The translations under genes were made by a program, and so were the position numbers. A stretch of DNA of 64,000 bases from CAWJFP01 sp963842155 (lineage in GTDB: Bacteria > Pseudomonadota > Alphaproteobacteria > JACZXZ01). Below, piece after piece: positions 30,644-40,055 of the stretch (positions within the stretch are counted from its first letter, which is position 1; each line of letters opens with the position of its first letter). The stretch lies in NCBI GenBank assembly GCA_963842155.1, contig CAWJFP010000028.1, positions 1 through 64,000 on the forward strand, given 5' to 3'. Under the pieces are notes generated by a model. It did no database searches. It saw nothing but the letters and a program-made list of their open reading frames with translations, and was not told where the DNA came from.

Positions 30644-30691
30644 GTCGATCTCCTCCGCGTGATTTGTCCCGCTGCCCGGTCGGGACCAAGG

Positions 30692-31717
30692 CTAGCACGA
30701 ACCCGCGCGACCGGCGAGGGGTGCTAGCTTGGCGAGCTTGGCGCTCGTGGCGCTGGCGACGGCCTCGAGGGGGATCAGCGCCATCGCCTCGCCGCCGAAA
30801 TCCTGCGCGCGTATCACGGCAAGATCGGGCGTGCTGGGCGCGAACTTGGCGGCGTCCGTGGGGCCGAACAGGCTGACGAGCGGGCAATCCGCCGCCGCCA
30901 GCATATGGGCCGTGCCGCAATCGTTCGCGACCGCCAGCGCGAGCCGCGCGCCGACGGCCATGGTGAAGAGCGGCGAGCCGGCAATGCTCTGGTCGAGCCG
31001 CTCTTCCTGGAGCGGGAACAGCGCTCCGGGCGAGGCGGCGCCAAGCTCGGGCAGCCAATCGCGTTCCTCGGGCCCGAGCAGCCAGACGGGTTTGGCGCCC
31101 CATAGCGGCGCTTGACGCGCCAGCGCGACATAGCGCTCGAGCGGCCAGCATTTATGCCGCCCGCCAGCGCCGGGCACGAGGCCGAGCAGCCGCATGCTTC
31201 CCGGCAATGCCGACAGCGCCGCCTGGCGATAGGGCTCGGGCAAGGCCGGCGGCGGGGTGAGCAAGGGCTCGCGTCCGGCGGCCGCGCGGACGAGATCGAG
31301 AAGCTGCGCCGCCATGGCGGGCGGCTTCGCAGGACGGCCGGGAGGGCGGCGGTCGGAGAAGCGGAAATTCGCGGCCGCCGAGACGAAGACCCGATGGCCG
31401 ACGCGACGCAGAATCAGGGTCGTGAGCAGACGCCGCTGGGTGTCGAGGATGAGATCGAAGCGGCGGCCCGGCAAGGGGCGGCCGAAGAGCTCGCCCGCGT
31501 GGCTGCCGATGCCGGCATCCTCGATGATCTCGTCGAGACAGAATGACGCCAGCGGTGCCAAGGCGCCGGCGAAGACGGTGCGGCCCTTGCCCGCGAGCCA
31601 GGTCACGCGCGCGTCGGGCCAGCTCCCGCGGATCGCGCGCAGAAAGGGCAGCTTCATGAAGCCGTCGCCCATCAGCTCGAGACCGGAATAGACCAAGATG
31701 GTGGCAGGCTCGCGCAT
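30692..31717 (-). CDS. Glycosyltransferase family 9 (LPS heptosyltransferase-like)
   Basis: 341 residues, GT-B fold. The start at 31,717 is supported by GAAGGAG six bases upstream. Family marks are ILVYSGLELMGDGFMKLPFL at the N-terminus, LLGLVPGAGGRHKCWPLERY (the GT9 donor-site motif with Gly-rich loop and Lys) and VANDCGTAHMLAAADCPLVSLFGPTD near the C-terminus (NDSG-type motif, here NDCG). These enzymes add heptose or other sugars to the LPS core. There are no other LPS genes alongside. The acceptor is unknown. Confidence 0.87.
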   Translation of the reverse strand: MREPATILVYSGLELMGDGFMKLPFLRAIRGSWPDARVTWLAGKGRTVFAGALAPLASFCLDEIIEDAGIGSHAGELFGRPLPGRRFDLILDTQRRLLTTLILRRVGHRVFVSAAANFRFSDRRPPGRPAKPPAMAAQLLDLVRAAAGREPLLTPPPALPEPYRQAALSALPGSMRLLGLVPGAGGRHKCWPLERYVALARQAPLWGAKPVWLLGPEERDWLPELGAASPGALFPLQEERLDQSIAGSPLFTMAVGARLALAVANDCGTAHMLAAADCPLVSLFGPTDAAKFAPSTPDLAVIRAQDFGGEAMALIPLEAVASATSAKLAKLAPLAGRAGSC

Positions 31718-31884
31718 TTTGCTCCTTCGGCCGGCCACTCCTTCAACCGCCTTGTGGCCGAGTTGTGATCGCGACCCGAATGTTGATCCGGCCGGATAGC
31801 AATGGGCGTTCGGGAACAAATCGGCCCGCGCCCCGTCCATGCAGTCGGGAGCATTGCGCTCCGGCCTGACCAGCGAGGATAACG

Positions 31885-32694
31885 ATGAACAAGAGAATCG
31901 CAGTGTCCATGGTCGCGGCGTCTTTCGTCGCGGCCTGTTCCACGCCCCAAGCCTACCAGCCATCCTATCGCGCCAATCCGACGGCCGCCAATTATCCGGC
32001 GGGGCCGGAGGCGATCGATTACACCCATGGCATGTGGGGCACGCAGCCGCTGCGGCCGCCCGCAGGTCTCGTGCTCAGCACGCAAGGCGCCCTCGTCGGC
32101 CACACGGTGTTCGACCGCAACGGCGTGGCGGTCGGCAGCATCACGGCGGTGCTCGAGGATGCCGCGAACCTCCAGGTCCGCTACGTGATCGCCAGCAGCA
32201 GCCAATATCCCGACGACCTGGTGATCCCCTTTACCGCGATCAATGTCACCGACAACGGCGTCGCCGTCGGCGCCTCGCTGGAAATGCTGATGCAGATGCC
32301 GCGCTATTCCTACGTCTTCATCACTCAGACCTATCCGATGGCGACCGCAGTCGTGCCGCCGCCCGCCGTCGCTCCGGCGCCGGTGCCCCCGATCGCACCG
32401 GTCGCGCCGTTGCGGCTCGCCTATGCGGGCAGCATCGTCGGCTATCCCGTCACCGATTCCATGGGCCAGCCGCTCGGACGGGTGGAAGCCGTGGCCGTCG
32501 TGCCGACCACCGGCGAAGTGCGCTATGCCATCGTCGCCAATCCGAGCTTCGGCCTGGGAAGCTATATCGAGGTCCCGGCCGCCGACGCGCGGACCATGGC
32601 GGGCAATGTCGTCGTCGCCGGCACGAACGCGAATTGGATGCAGGCGCCGCGCTACACCAGCGACCAGCTCCGGCTGCAGTTCAGCACACCGTGA
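31885..32694 (+). CDS. PRC-barrel domain lipoprotein with duplicated barrel
   Basis: 269 residues. A type II signal with lipobox FVAAC puts the acylated Cys at residue 18. Two PRC-barrel-like repeats follow: LVGHTVFDRNGVAVGSI with VRYVIASSSQYPDDLVIPF, and IVGYPVTDSMGQPLGRVEAV with VRYAIVANPSFGLGSYIEVP, joined by a Pro/Ala-rich linker. PRC barrels usually mediate protein-protein contact or stress-related envelope functions; lipoprotein versions are common in rhizobia and their relatives, without firm function. Divergent from the GT9 gene. Confidence 0.85.
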   Translation: MNKRIAVSMVAASFVAACSTPQAYQPSYRANPTAANYPAGPEAIDYTHGMWGTQPLRPPAGLVLSTQGALVGHTVFDRNGVAVGSITAVLEDAANLQVRYVIASSSQYPDDLVIPFTAINVTDNGVAVGASLEMLMQMPRYSYVFITQTYPMATAVVPPPAVAPAPVPPIAPVAPLRLAYAGSIVGYPVTDSMGQPLGRVEAVAVVPTTGEVRYAIVANPSFGLGSYIEVPAADARTMAGNVVVAGTNANWMQAPRYTSDQLRLQFSTP

Positions 32695-32813
32695 GTCCCT
32701 GCAGCCGGTCCCCGGGGCCGCTTCGGCGCCCCGCGCCGGCGGCCTTCCCGCCCCGGCCGATCCGACGCGACAGAATGAAGGGAAGAGGTCGGCCCTTATT
32801 CCAGGAGGACATC

Positions 32814-32888
32814 ATGCGTTACGCATTCTTATGGCTGCTCGGCGTACCGATTCCGGTGCTCATCCTACTCTATTTCGTCTTCCATTGA
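32814..32888 (+). CDS. 24-residue single-span membrane microprotein
   Basis: A short gene reading MRYAFLWLLGVPIPVLILLY followed by FVFH, preceded by a strong AGGAGG site five bases before the ATG. The whole peptide is one transmembrane helix with a Pro-x-Pro kink and a His end. Near-identical peptides of 23-25 residues are widespread in proteobacteria, usually unannotated, which argues that it is real. It ends 18 bases before the convergent stop of the large cyclase gene. Function unknown; microproteins of this type often modulate a membrane partner. Confidence 0.75.
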   Translation: MRYAFLWLLGVPIPVLILLYFVFH

Positions 32889-32906
32889 GCCGCCGGCCGC
32901 CGCAAC

Positions 32907-35900
32907 TCAACCAAGTCGCTGGCCGCCGCCTGCCGCGCCCGCCTCGAGCGAGAGGCCGGCGAGCAGGCGGTTCGCCTCGGCGACTTCCGGAAATTCGTCG
33001 CTTTCCTTGAAGCCCGCGAGCGCCGGCTCGAGCAACTCCTTGGCCGCGCGCGCGCGTCCCGCTCCTTCATAGAGCCTGGCGAGGGCAAGTGCCGCGCGCA
33101 GCTCGAAGCTGCGCGTCCGCTGGCGGCGCGCGATTTCGAGCGCGCGGCGAAAGGCGGCCTCGGCGCCCGCGACATCGGGCGCATGGCCCCGCAGCAAAAG
33201 CTCGCCGCGCACCCGATACAGCTCGGCTTCGTACCAATATTGCCCCGATCTTTCGCTATCGCTCAGCGCGGCGTCCAGATGAGCGAAGGCCCTCTCGGCA
33301 TTGCCCGCTTTTCCCTCCAGCTCGGCGAGCAGTCCGTCGACGAGCGGCACCATCGCAATGGCTTGCTGTTCACGCCAAAGCGCGTTCGCCTGGCGCATCT
33401 TCGCGATGCCTGCTTCCCGCTCGCCCCTCTGCCAGACCGCCCAGCCTTGCGAGATGGCGCCGCCCGCCCCGAATTGCGCCATCGCGTGCTCGCGCGCGAG
33501 CGAGTAGACGATTTCCGCATGCGGCGCGGCCCGCGCCGGATCGCGGCGAACCGCCTCCAAATACCATTTATGGAGGTTGGCATAGACCTTCGTCTGAACA
33601 TGCTCGCTCGTCGCCGCATCGGCGACGGCCTTTTCGACGAGCTCCCGCGCGCGCTCCACCTCGCCGAGCGGCCATAGCACCAGCGCGAGGTAGGCCAAGG
33701 CGGAGACGCCGGCATCCTGGCCGAAGCGGAAGGCGAGGCCGCCGTCGCGCTCCGGACGATAGATGGCGAGCGCCTGCTCGAGATGCTCCCGCGCGCCGAC
33801 ATAATCGCCTTGGAACCAGCAGGTAATGCCGAAGACGCGATGCGCCACGCCCAGCTCGGGGGACTTCGGCCAGCCCCGAGCGTCGCTGAGGAACGCCTCG
33901 GCCAATTCCCGCATCGAGACGACTTGGCCGCGCACATAAGTACCGACCCAAAGGCCGTAATAGATCGAGAAGCGCTCGACCGCATCCTCGACGCCGGCCG
34001 CCAGCCCGCGCGCGCGCGCGAAGGCGGCGGTGGTTTCCGGCGCGCCATAGCCCCGCGACGAGATGAGCGCCTGGCCCAGCGCCACTTGCAGCCGCAGCCG
34101 CCGCAGATGCCTCTCCGGCTCGTCCTTTAGCTCGTCGCCGATAGCGAGCGCTTTCGTGAAATGTGCGATCGCCTCGATATAGGCCGAGCGGTGCAGCGAC
34201 CGCTCGCCCGCTTTGCCCCACCATTCGAAGGCCGCGTCGCCCAGGCCCGCTTGGGTGAAATGCTGCGCGACGAGCTCGGGCTCGGTCTCGGCGATGGCGG
34301 GAAAGCGGTCGCGCAAGACCTCGGCCACGCGCCGGTGCAGCACCTGCCGCCGGCTTTTGAGCAGGCTCTCATAGGCCGCGTCCTGAACCAACGCATGCTT
34401 GAAGATGTAAATCGCGTCCGACCCCGCGCCGCGGCGGAACAGGAGCTCGACCTCCACGAGCTGCGCGAGCGCCGAATTCAGCGCCGCCTCCTCGCGCTCG
34501 ACGACGCTAGCCAGCAGGCCGTAAGAAAACTCGCGCCCGATGACGGCGCCGATCTGCGCGATCTCCTTGACAGGCGCCATGCGGTCGAGCCGCGCCATCA
34601 GCGAATCCTGGAGCGTCGCGGGGATGGCGAAGGGCGGCAGCGGTCCGTCGAGGCGGTAGCCGCCGGCCTCCTCGACGAGCAGCCCCGATTCCAGCACCAT
34701 TTTGGTCAGCTCCTCGATGAAGAGCGGCACGCCGTCGGTTTTGGCGATGATCTGCGCCATCACCTCGTCGGGCAACGCGCGGCCGCCGGTCACCTGCGCG
34801 ACCACCGCGCCGGCCTGGCGCTGATCCATCCGCGTCAGCCTGATCATGCTGACCGCGGGCAGGCCCGCCCAAGGCGGCTCGAATTCCGGCCGGAAGGTGA
34901 TGAGTGCCAAGAGCGGCAGCCGGCGGATGCGCTCGACGGCGAGGTCCACGAGCTCGAGCGAGGTGGCGTCGGCCCAATGGGCGTCCTCGAAGAGCCAAAG
35001 CATCGGCTTGTCCCGCGTCAGACCCTCGAGCTGGTCGAGCAGTGCCGCGAGGGTTTGGCGCCGCTGCTGCGCGGGCGACAACGCCAAGGGCGGGTAGCGC
35101 TCGCCGAAGGGTATCGAGAGGAGGGCGGCGAAGAGCGGCGCCACCTCGGCGACGTCGGAGGCGCCGCGCGCGAGCACGGCCTCGAGCTTTTCAAGCTTGC
35201 GCGCCGGCGCATCGTCGGGCTTGAAGCTCGCCGCGCGCTCGATCTGCCCGATGAAAGGATATAGCGCGCTGCCCGTGTGGTAGGGCGAGCATTGGTAGCG
35301 CAGCCGCGTATAGGCTTCGGCCGCAAGCCGCTCGCCGAGCAAGGCCGAGAGGCGGGATTTGCCGATGCCCGCCTCGCCCGACACCAGGACGATCTGGCCC
35401 GCACCGGCCCAAGCCTCGCGCTGGCGCTCGAGAAGCGATGCGACTTCGGTCTCGCGCCCGACGAAGCCGCCGTGCCGTGTCGTCCGCGCCGTCTCGAAGC
35501 GGTTGTCGGAGCTCGCGAGGCCCAGCACGGCCCAGGCCTCGACCGGCTCGGCGAAGCCCTTGAGGTCATGGCGGCCGAGATCGCGCAAGGAGAAGACGTC
35601 GCCCAGGAGACGGCGGGTCGCGGGCGCGACCACGACGTCGCCGGGCGCAGCCAGCGCTTGGAGGCGCGCGGCGAGATTGGGCGTGTCGCCGACGACCGCC
35701 TGCTCGCGCGAGGCGCCCTCGCCGACGAGATCGCCCACCACGACAAGGCCGGTCGCGATGCCGACGCGCGCCGCAAGCGGCGTGCGGGCCGGCGTATCGA
35801 GCGCGGCGACGGCCGCGACGAGATCGAGCCCGGCGCGCACCGCCCGCTCGGCATCGTCCTCATGCGCCCGCGGATAGCCGAAATAGACCAGCACCCCGTC

Positions 35901-36293
35901 GCCCATATATTTCGCGACGAAGCCGTCATAGCTGGCGACGCCGCGTGCGCAGGCCTCCTGATAGGCGCGGATCACCTCGCGCGTCTCCTCGGGATCCAAA
36001 CGCGCGGAAAGCGCTGTCGAGCCCACCAGGTCGCAGAACATCACCGTGAGCTGCCGCCGCTCGGCGCCGTCTTGCAGTCCCGCCGGCGCGGCCCGCACCG
36101 GCGGCGGCGCGGCGACGCCCATGGCGGCGATCGCCCGCAGCATCTTGCGGCGATGGCCGAGCAGCACGCCGATCTTCTCGAGATCCTGGTCCGTCAGGTC
36201 GGGGAGAACCGAGAGATCGATGCCGTTCTCTTCAAAGCGCAGCGCATAGTCGCCGAGCCCGAGCGTCCCCAACCACTCCGCGATCGTCTCCAC
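32907..36293 (-). CDS. SAM domain - class III cyclase - AAA ATPase - TPR protein
   Basis: 1128-residue multidomain signalling protein. Residues 1-60 form a SAM domain (WLGTLGLGDYALRFEENGID). A class III nucleotide-cyclase domain follows from about 78 to 235 (TVMFCDLVGSTALSARLD, VAKYMGDGVLVYFGYP, VGDTPNLAARLQ). A STAND/AAA-16 ATPase begins near 270 with Walker A GEAGIGKSRLS at about 302, Walker B LWLFEDAHWAD, and a LuxR-MalT-like middle region. From about 640 to the end are TPR-type helical repeats. Identical architectures are frequent, in many paralogues, in Bradyrhizobium and relatives. Expected role: an ATP-gated, protein-sensing cyclase in the cytoplasm. The metal-binding Asp of the second motif (GDG) is present, so activity is plausible. 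Confidence 0.93.
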   Translation of the reverse strand: METIAEWLGTLGLGDYALRFEENGIDLSVLPDLTDQDLEKIGVLLGHRRKMLRAIAAMGVAAPPPVRAAPAGLQDGAERRQLTVMFCDLVGSTALSARLDPEETREVIRAYQEACARGVASYDGFVAKYMGDGVLVYFGYPRAHEDDAERAVRAGLDLVAAVAALDTPARTPLAARVGIATGLVVVGDLVGEGASREQAVVGDTPNLAARLQALAAPGDVVVAPATRRLLGDVFSLRDLGRHDLKGFAEPVEAWAVLGLASSDNRFETARTTRHGGFVGRETEVASLLERQREAWAGAGQIVLVSGEAGIGKSRLSALLGERLAAEAYTRLRYQCSPYHTGSALYPFIGQIERAASFKPDDAPARKLEKLEAVLARGASDVAEVAPLFAALLSIPFGERYPPLALSPAQQRRQTLAALLDQLEGLTRDKPMLWLFEDAHWADATSLELVDLAVERIRRLPLLALITFRPEFEPPWAGLPAVSMIRLTRMDQRQAGAVVAQVTGGRALPDEVMAQIIAKTDGVPLFIEELTKMVLESGLLVEEAGGYRLDGPLPPFAIPATLQDSLMARLDRMAPVKEIAQIGAVIGREFSYGLLASVVEREEAALNSALAQLVEVELLFRRGAGSDAIYIFKHALVQDAAYESLLKSRRQVLHRRVAEVLRDRFPAIAETEPELVAQHFTQAGLGDAAFEWWGKAGERSLHRSAYIEAIAHFTKALAIGDELKDEPERHLRRLRLQVALGQALISSRGYGAPETTAAFARARGLAAGVEDAVERFSIYYGLWVGTYVRGQVVSMRELAEAFLSDARGWPKSPELGVAHRVFGITCWFQGDYVGAREHLEQALAIYRPERDGGLAFRFGQDAGVSALAYLALVLWPLGEVERARELVEKAVADAATSEHVQTKVYANLHKWYLEAVRRDPARAAPHAEIVYSLAREHAMAQFGAGGAISQGWAVWQRGEREAGIAKMRQANALWREQQAIAMVPLVDGLLAELEGKAGNAERAFAHLDAALSDSERSGQYWYEAELYRVRGELLLRGHAPDVAGAEAAFRRALEIARRQRTRSFELRAALALARLYEGAGRARAAKELLEPALAGFKESDEFPEVAEANRLLAGLSLEAGAAGGGQRLG

Positions 36294-36453
36294 CGCAGGC
36301 CCTCGCCCACAACCAGGCGGGATTGAGGCATGATCGATGGCTCATGGCAAGTCCGAGGGGTAATACACAACGCGCGCCTCTCACGCGAGACAATGTGATG
36401 CATCGGGCGGGGCTCGTGAAGTTCGACGGCAAGCGGGGAAAGCAGCGTGGCTT

Positions 36454-37287
36454 TCACCTCTCGCGCTTGACCGCGCTTTCGTGCCAGCGGCGGAGAGCGA
36501 GATATTGCACCAGGCTCAAAACGACGAAGATCGCGATGCCGGCGAGCGAGATGAGGAAGAGGGCCGCGAACATGCGTGGGATATTGAGCCGATAGCCCGA
36601 TTCGAGGATGCGGTAGGCCAAGCCCGATTCCGAGCCGGCCGTGCCGGCGACGAACTCGGCCACGATTGCGCCGATCAGCGCGAGCCCGCCGCTGATGCGC
36701 AAGCCGGCGAGGAAGTAGGGCAGCGCGCTCGGCAGCCGGAGATAGCGCAGCGTCTGCCAGCGCGAAGCGCCGTAGAGCTCGAACAGGCTCAGGAGATTAT
36801 GGTCGGCGCTATGGAGGCCGAGGGTCGCGTTGGAGAGCACCGGGAAGAAGGCGACGATCCAGGCGCAGACCAGAAGCGCCGCCTCGGTATCGCGCACCCA
36901 GATGATGATGAGCGGCGCAATCGCCACGATCGGCGTCACCTGGAGGATCACCGCATAGGGGAATAGTGCGAGCTCGACGAGCCGCGACTGGCTGAACAGC
37001 ATGGCGATGAGGAGGCCGCCCACCGCCGCGGCGGCGAAGGCGAGCAACGTCGTCTCGAGCGTGACCCAAAGCGAGGCCGAGAGCGTGGCCCAATCGTCGA
37101 CGAGCGTGTGCGCGATGAGTACCGGTCCGGGCAAAATATAGGGCGGGATGCCCTTGAGCCGCACCATTGCCTCCCAGGCGCAGAGAAAGACGATGCCGGC
37201 GAAGGCGGGCGCGAGAAGCCTGAGCAGCAGCAACCGGCCGCCGTCGGGCGCGTCGGTCTCGACCTCGAAGCCGGGTAGTGCGGACAT
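36454..37287 (-). CDS. ABC transporter permease, SsuC/TauC/ThiX type
   Basis: 277-residue inner-membrane permease (BPD_transp_1). Six hydrophobic spans are visible, and the EAA loop reads ELYGASRWQTLRYLRLPSAL with the conserved Gly. LRISGGLALIGAIVAEFVAG is characteristic of the nitrate/sulfonate/thiamine-precursor group. It is the last gene of a four-gene minus-strand operon (creatininase, binding protein, ATPase, permease), three bases after the ATPase stop. No defect seen. Confidence 0.92.
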   Translation of the reverse strand: MSALPGFEVETDAPDGGRLLLLRLLAPAFAGIVFLCAWEAMVRLKGIPPYILPGPVLIAHTLVDDWATLSASLWVTLETTLLAFAAAAVGGLLIAMLFSQSRLVELALFPYAVILQVTPIVAIAPLIIIWVRDTEAALLVCAWIVAFFPVLSNATLGLHSADHNLLSLFELYGASRWQTLRYLRLPSALPYFLAGLRISGGLALIGAIVAEFVAGTAGSESGLAYRILESGYRLNIPRMFAALFLISLAGIAIFVVLSLVQYLALRRWHESAVKRER

Positions 37288-37290
37288 CGC

Positions 37291-38142
37291 TCAGCCCGCC
37301 TTTTCAACGGCGTCGCGCAGGGCGACGCTCACCGAGCGGCATAGCCAGTTATAGCCCGCCGAGCCGCGAAAGGCCTCGCCCCGCGGATAGGGGGCGGGGA
37401 TGTCGATCTCCGCGGCGATGCGTCCCGGCCGCGGAGTCATCACCAGGATGCGGCTCGAGAGATAGACCGCTTCATAGACGTTGTGCGTCACGAAGAGGAC
37501 GGTCAGCTGCTCTTGCGTGCAAAGCGCCAGCAGATCGTCATTGAGGCGCGCGCGCGCGATCTCGTCGAGCGCGGCGAAGGGCTCGTCCAGAAGCATGATC
37601 TTGGGCTCCGTGACGACCGCCCGCGCGATCGAGACGCGCATCTTCATCCCGCCCGAAAGCTCGCGCGGATAGGCCCGCTCGAAGCCCTGGAGCCCGACAA
37701 GCTCGATCGCCCGCGCGACGGCGCTCGCCGCCTCGCGCCCCGCGCTGCCGCCGAGACGAAGCGGGAGCGCGATATTGCGCCGCACCGTCGCCCACGGCAT
37801 CAGCGTGGGCTCCTGGAAGACGAAGCCGATATTGCGTTGTTCCTCTGCTTCGGCTCGCTGCCGCCATTCGATCGATCCGCTCGTGGGTTTGCCGAGCCCC
37901 GCGACAAGACGCAGGAGCGTGCTTTTGCCGCAGCCGGACGGACCGAGCAGGCTCACGAACTCATGGCCGCGTACCGCGAAGCTCACGCCGGCCAGCGCCG
38001 TCACGCCGTTGGCATAGGTCTTCGCGACGTTGTCGACGGCAAGGAGCGGAATCGAGTCGTGGATGGGCGCCGTCAACTTCGCCGCCGCGATCCGTTCGGT
38101 ATGGCGGGCCGCCAAGCGGGCGCGAAAGACGTTCCGCGCCAT
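37291..38142 (-). CDS. ABC transporter ATP-binding protein, SsuB/TauB/ThiZ type
   Basis: 283 residues. Walker A LLGPSGCGKSTLLRLVAGL, Q-loop FVFQEPTLMPWATV (typical of the sulfonate/nitrate/taurine group), signature LSGGMKMRVSIARAV, Walker B IMLLDEPFAALDEIAR and the switch His in LFVTHNVYEAVYL. The start at 38,142 (MARNVFRARLAARH) gives a short basic extension before the ATPase core. It starts two bases after the binding-protein stop at 38,145, so these genes are translationally coupled. Confidence 0.94.
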   Translation of the reverse strand: MARNVFRARLAARHTERIAAAKLTAPIHDSIPLLAVDNVAKTYANGVTALAGVSFAVRGHEFVSLLGPSGCGKSTLLRLVAGLGKPTSGSIEWRQRAEAEEQRNIGFVFQEPTLMPWATVRRNIALPLRLGGSAGREAASAVARAIELVGLQGFERAYPRELSGGMKMRVSIARAVVTEPKIMLLDEPFAALDEIARARLNDDLLALCTQEQLTVLFVTHNVYEAVYLSSRILVMTPRPGRIAAEIDIPAPYPRGEAFRGSAGYNWLCRSVSVALRDAVEKAG

Positions 38143-38144
38143 CG

Positions 38145-39164
38145 CTATTTCGCCTGCAGCGCGCGTTTGAGGTCGAGCCCGTGCTTCTTGCCGACGAAGT
38201 CGAAATTGAAGCCCTTCTTCCAATCGAGCTCCTTGGGATAGACGCCGGCCTCCGCCATGGCCTGGTCGAAAGCGGCGATGCGCTCGGCGGTCATGACGCC
38301 GATCCCCGCCTCCAGCGCGTCGCCGGAATCGACGATGCCGTAGCCCTTGAGCTTCGAGATGCTATAGGCGATCAGATCGTCGGTCATTTCGGGATTGTCC
38401 TGCTTGATGAGCGCATTTCCCGGCGCCGGATCGCCATAGAGATAGCTGTACCAGCCCTCGATCGTCGCGTCGATGAAGCGCTGCACGAGCTCGGGCTTCT
38501 CGCGGACGAGCTTGACCGAGGTGGTTACGAGGTTGGCGTAGCTCGGCCAGCCGGCGTCGGCAACGAGGAAGACCTTCACCTCGGCGCCCGCCTCCTCGAG
38601 GCTATGCGGCTCGCTCGTCACATAGCCCTGCTGGATCACGTTCTTGTCGGCGAGGAAAGGCGCCATCTGGAAGGTGTAAGGCCGGACCTGGCTGTCCTGG
38701 AGGCCGTATTTCGCCTTGAGAAAGAGCCACCAGCCTTCCCGCGTGTCAGTCGAGATCAGGATCGGATGGCCACGCATGTCGGCGAAATCCTCCACCCCGG
38801 CATCGGCATGGGCGATCAGCACGGCCGGGTCCTTCTGGAAGAAGGCCGCGACCGTCACCATAGGCACGTCGTGGACGACGAAATTGAGTGCCACGGAGCT
38901 GTTGGACGAGACCGAGAAGTCGATCACCCCGGCGGCGAGAAGCTGGGGATGGTTGACCTGCGGACCGCCTTGGCGGATCTCCACGTCGAGGCCGTATTTG
39001 GCATAGAGCCCGGTCGCCTTGGCCTGGTAGTAGCCGCCATATTCCGCCTCGGCCTTCCAATCGATGCCGAACTTGATCTGATCGAGCGCCCTGGCGGGCG
39101 CCATGCCCAGGACCGCGGCAATGACCAGCGCCAGCAGCGCGAGCGGGAGAACGCTCCGCCTCAT
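38145..39164 (-). CDS. THI5/NMT1-type periplasmic substrate-binding protein
   Basis: 339 residues with a Sec signal (basic MRR, hydrophobic LPLALLALVIAAVLG, cleavage ALA-L or nearby). The mature start IKFGIDWKAEAEYGGYYQAK and GLYAKYGLDVEIRQGGPQVN followed by LLAAGVIDFSVSSNS are the NMT1/THI5-like signature; the DWxAEAEYGGYYQA pattern is close to proteins that bind pyrimidine precursors of thiamine (ThiY). The start overlaps the creatininase stop by four bases (ATGA). The likely ligand is a small pyrimidine or amide-type heterocycle, judged from family plus the hydrolase neighbour; this is inference. Confidence 0.88.
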   Translation of the reverse strand: MRRSVLPLALLALVIAAVLGMAPARALDQIKFGIDWKAEAEYGGYYQAKATGLYAKYGLDVEIRQGGPQVNHPQLLAAGVIDFSVSSNSSVALNFVVHDVPMVTVAAFFQKDPAVLIAHADAGVEDFADMRGHPILISTDTREGWWLFLKAKYGLQDSQVRPYTFQMAPFLADKNVIQQGYVTSEPHSLEEAGAEVKVFLVADAGWPSYANLVTTSVKLVREKPELVQRFIDATIEGWYSYLYGDPAPGNALIKQDNPEMTDDLIAYSISKLKGYGIVDSGDALEAGIGVMTAERIAAFDQAMAEAGVYPKELDWKKGFNFDFVGKKHGLDLKRALQAK

Positions 39165-39967
39165 GCCCGGTCCTTCAGAATCGCGAGCGGCATACGATCG
39201 ACCTCCTCCAAAATCTCGACCAGCGCGCGCGCCGCTTCTTCGACGAGCGCCTTGCCATGCTCGGCCCGCGCCTTGGTGGCGTCGCCGCAAGCGCCCGTCG
39301 GATTGAGGTCCTGGGCGAGCCAGCCGAAGGGGAAGCGGCCATGCGGCCCGACATGGCGGTATTCCCTCGCGAGTGCCAACGAGCTCGGCTTGAAATCGGC
39401 CAGCTTCTCCCTGCGCACCAGATCGGGACGGAGATGGAGCATCATCGAAGTCTCGACCGCGCCGCCATGGATGCCGTGGGCGATCTCGTCCGCGCCGAAG
39501 AGCCCGCTGGCGTCGAAGAGACGGTAGGAATTGACCTGCACGACGAGCATGCGGTGTCGGATGCGCAGCTCGCGCGCGACGATGTCGAGCATCTGCGGAT
39601 TGCCGCCATGACTGTTGAAAATGACGAGCTTGCGGACGCCGGCGCGCGCCACCGCATGGCCGATTTCGCCCCAGAGCCGCGCGACGGTCTCAGGCGCAAG
39701 CGAGAGCGTGCCCGGAAAATCCCCATGCTCGTCACTGCGGCCGACCGGCATCATGGGCAGCAAGGTGACCGGCAGGTGCTCGGGCAACAGCGCCAGCGCG
39801 CGGTCGAGAATGCCCTGATTGATCATGGCGTCGACCGCGAGCGGCAGATGGGGCCCATGCTGCTCGATAGCGGCGACCGGCAGCACGGCGACGACCCGCG
39901 GTGCATCGAGCGCCGCGATCTCGTCCGTCGTCATGTCCTGCCACTGGCGGCGGGGCCGAAGCGCCAT
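39161..39967 (-). CDS. Creatininase family amidohydrolase
   Basis: 268-residue metal-dependent hydrolase. Metal ligands are visible as Glu and His in PVAAIEQHGPHLPLAVDAMI, an Asp in the same segment, and KLVIFNSHGGNPQMLDIVAR plus HGIHGGAVETSMML with the second-shell His and the Glu ligand. The family includes creatininase, formamide hydrolase ArfB, MftE and cyclic-amide openers. The start at 39,967 (MALRPRRQWQDMTTDEIA) matches the family N-terminus; an ATG 45 bases upstream is possible. It is the first gene of the operon feeding a THI5-type importer, so it may process the imported heterocycle after uptake (inference). Confidence 0.9.
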   Translation of the reverse strand: MALRPRRQWQDMTTDEIAALDAPRVVAVLPVAAIEQHGPHLPLAVDAMINQGILDRALALLPEHLPVTLLPMMPVGRSDEHGDFPGTLSLAPETVARLWGEIGHAVARAGVRKLVIFNSHGGNPQMLDIVARELRIRHRMLVVQVNSYRLFDASGLFGADEIAHGIHGGAVETSMMLHLRPDLVRREKLADFKPSSLALAREYRHVGPHGRFPFGWLAQDLNPTGACGDATKARAEHGKALVEEAARALVEILEEVDRMPLAILKDRA

Positions 39968-40055
39968 GGTTCGCGGATTCCCCTGGAGGCTCGAATAGGG
40001 CGACGCCAGCATAATGCGGCCGGCGACAGCGGGAAAGCCGCCGGAGGCTAGCGCG

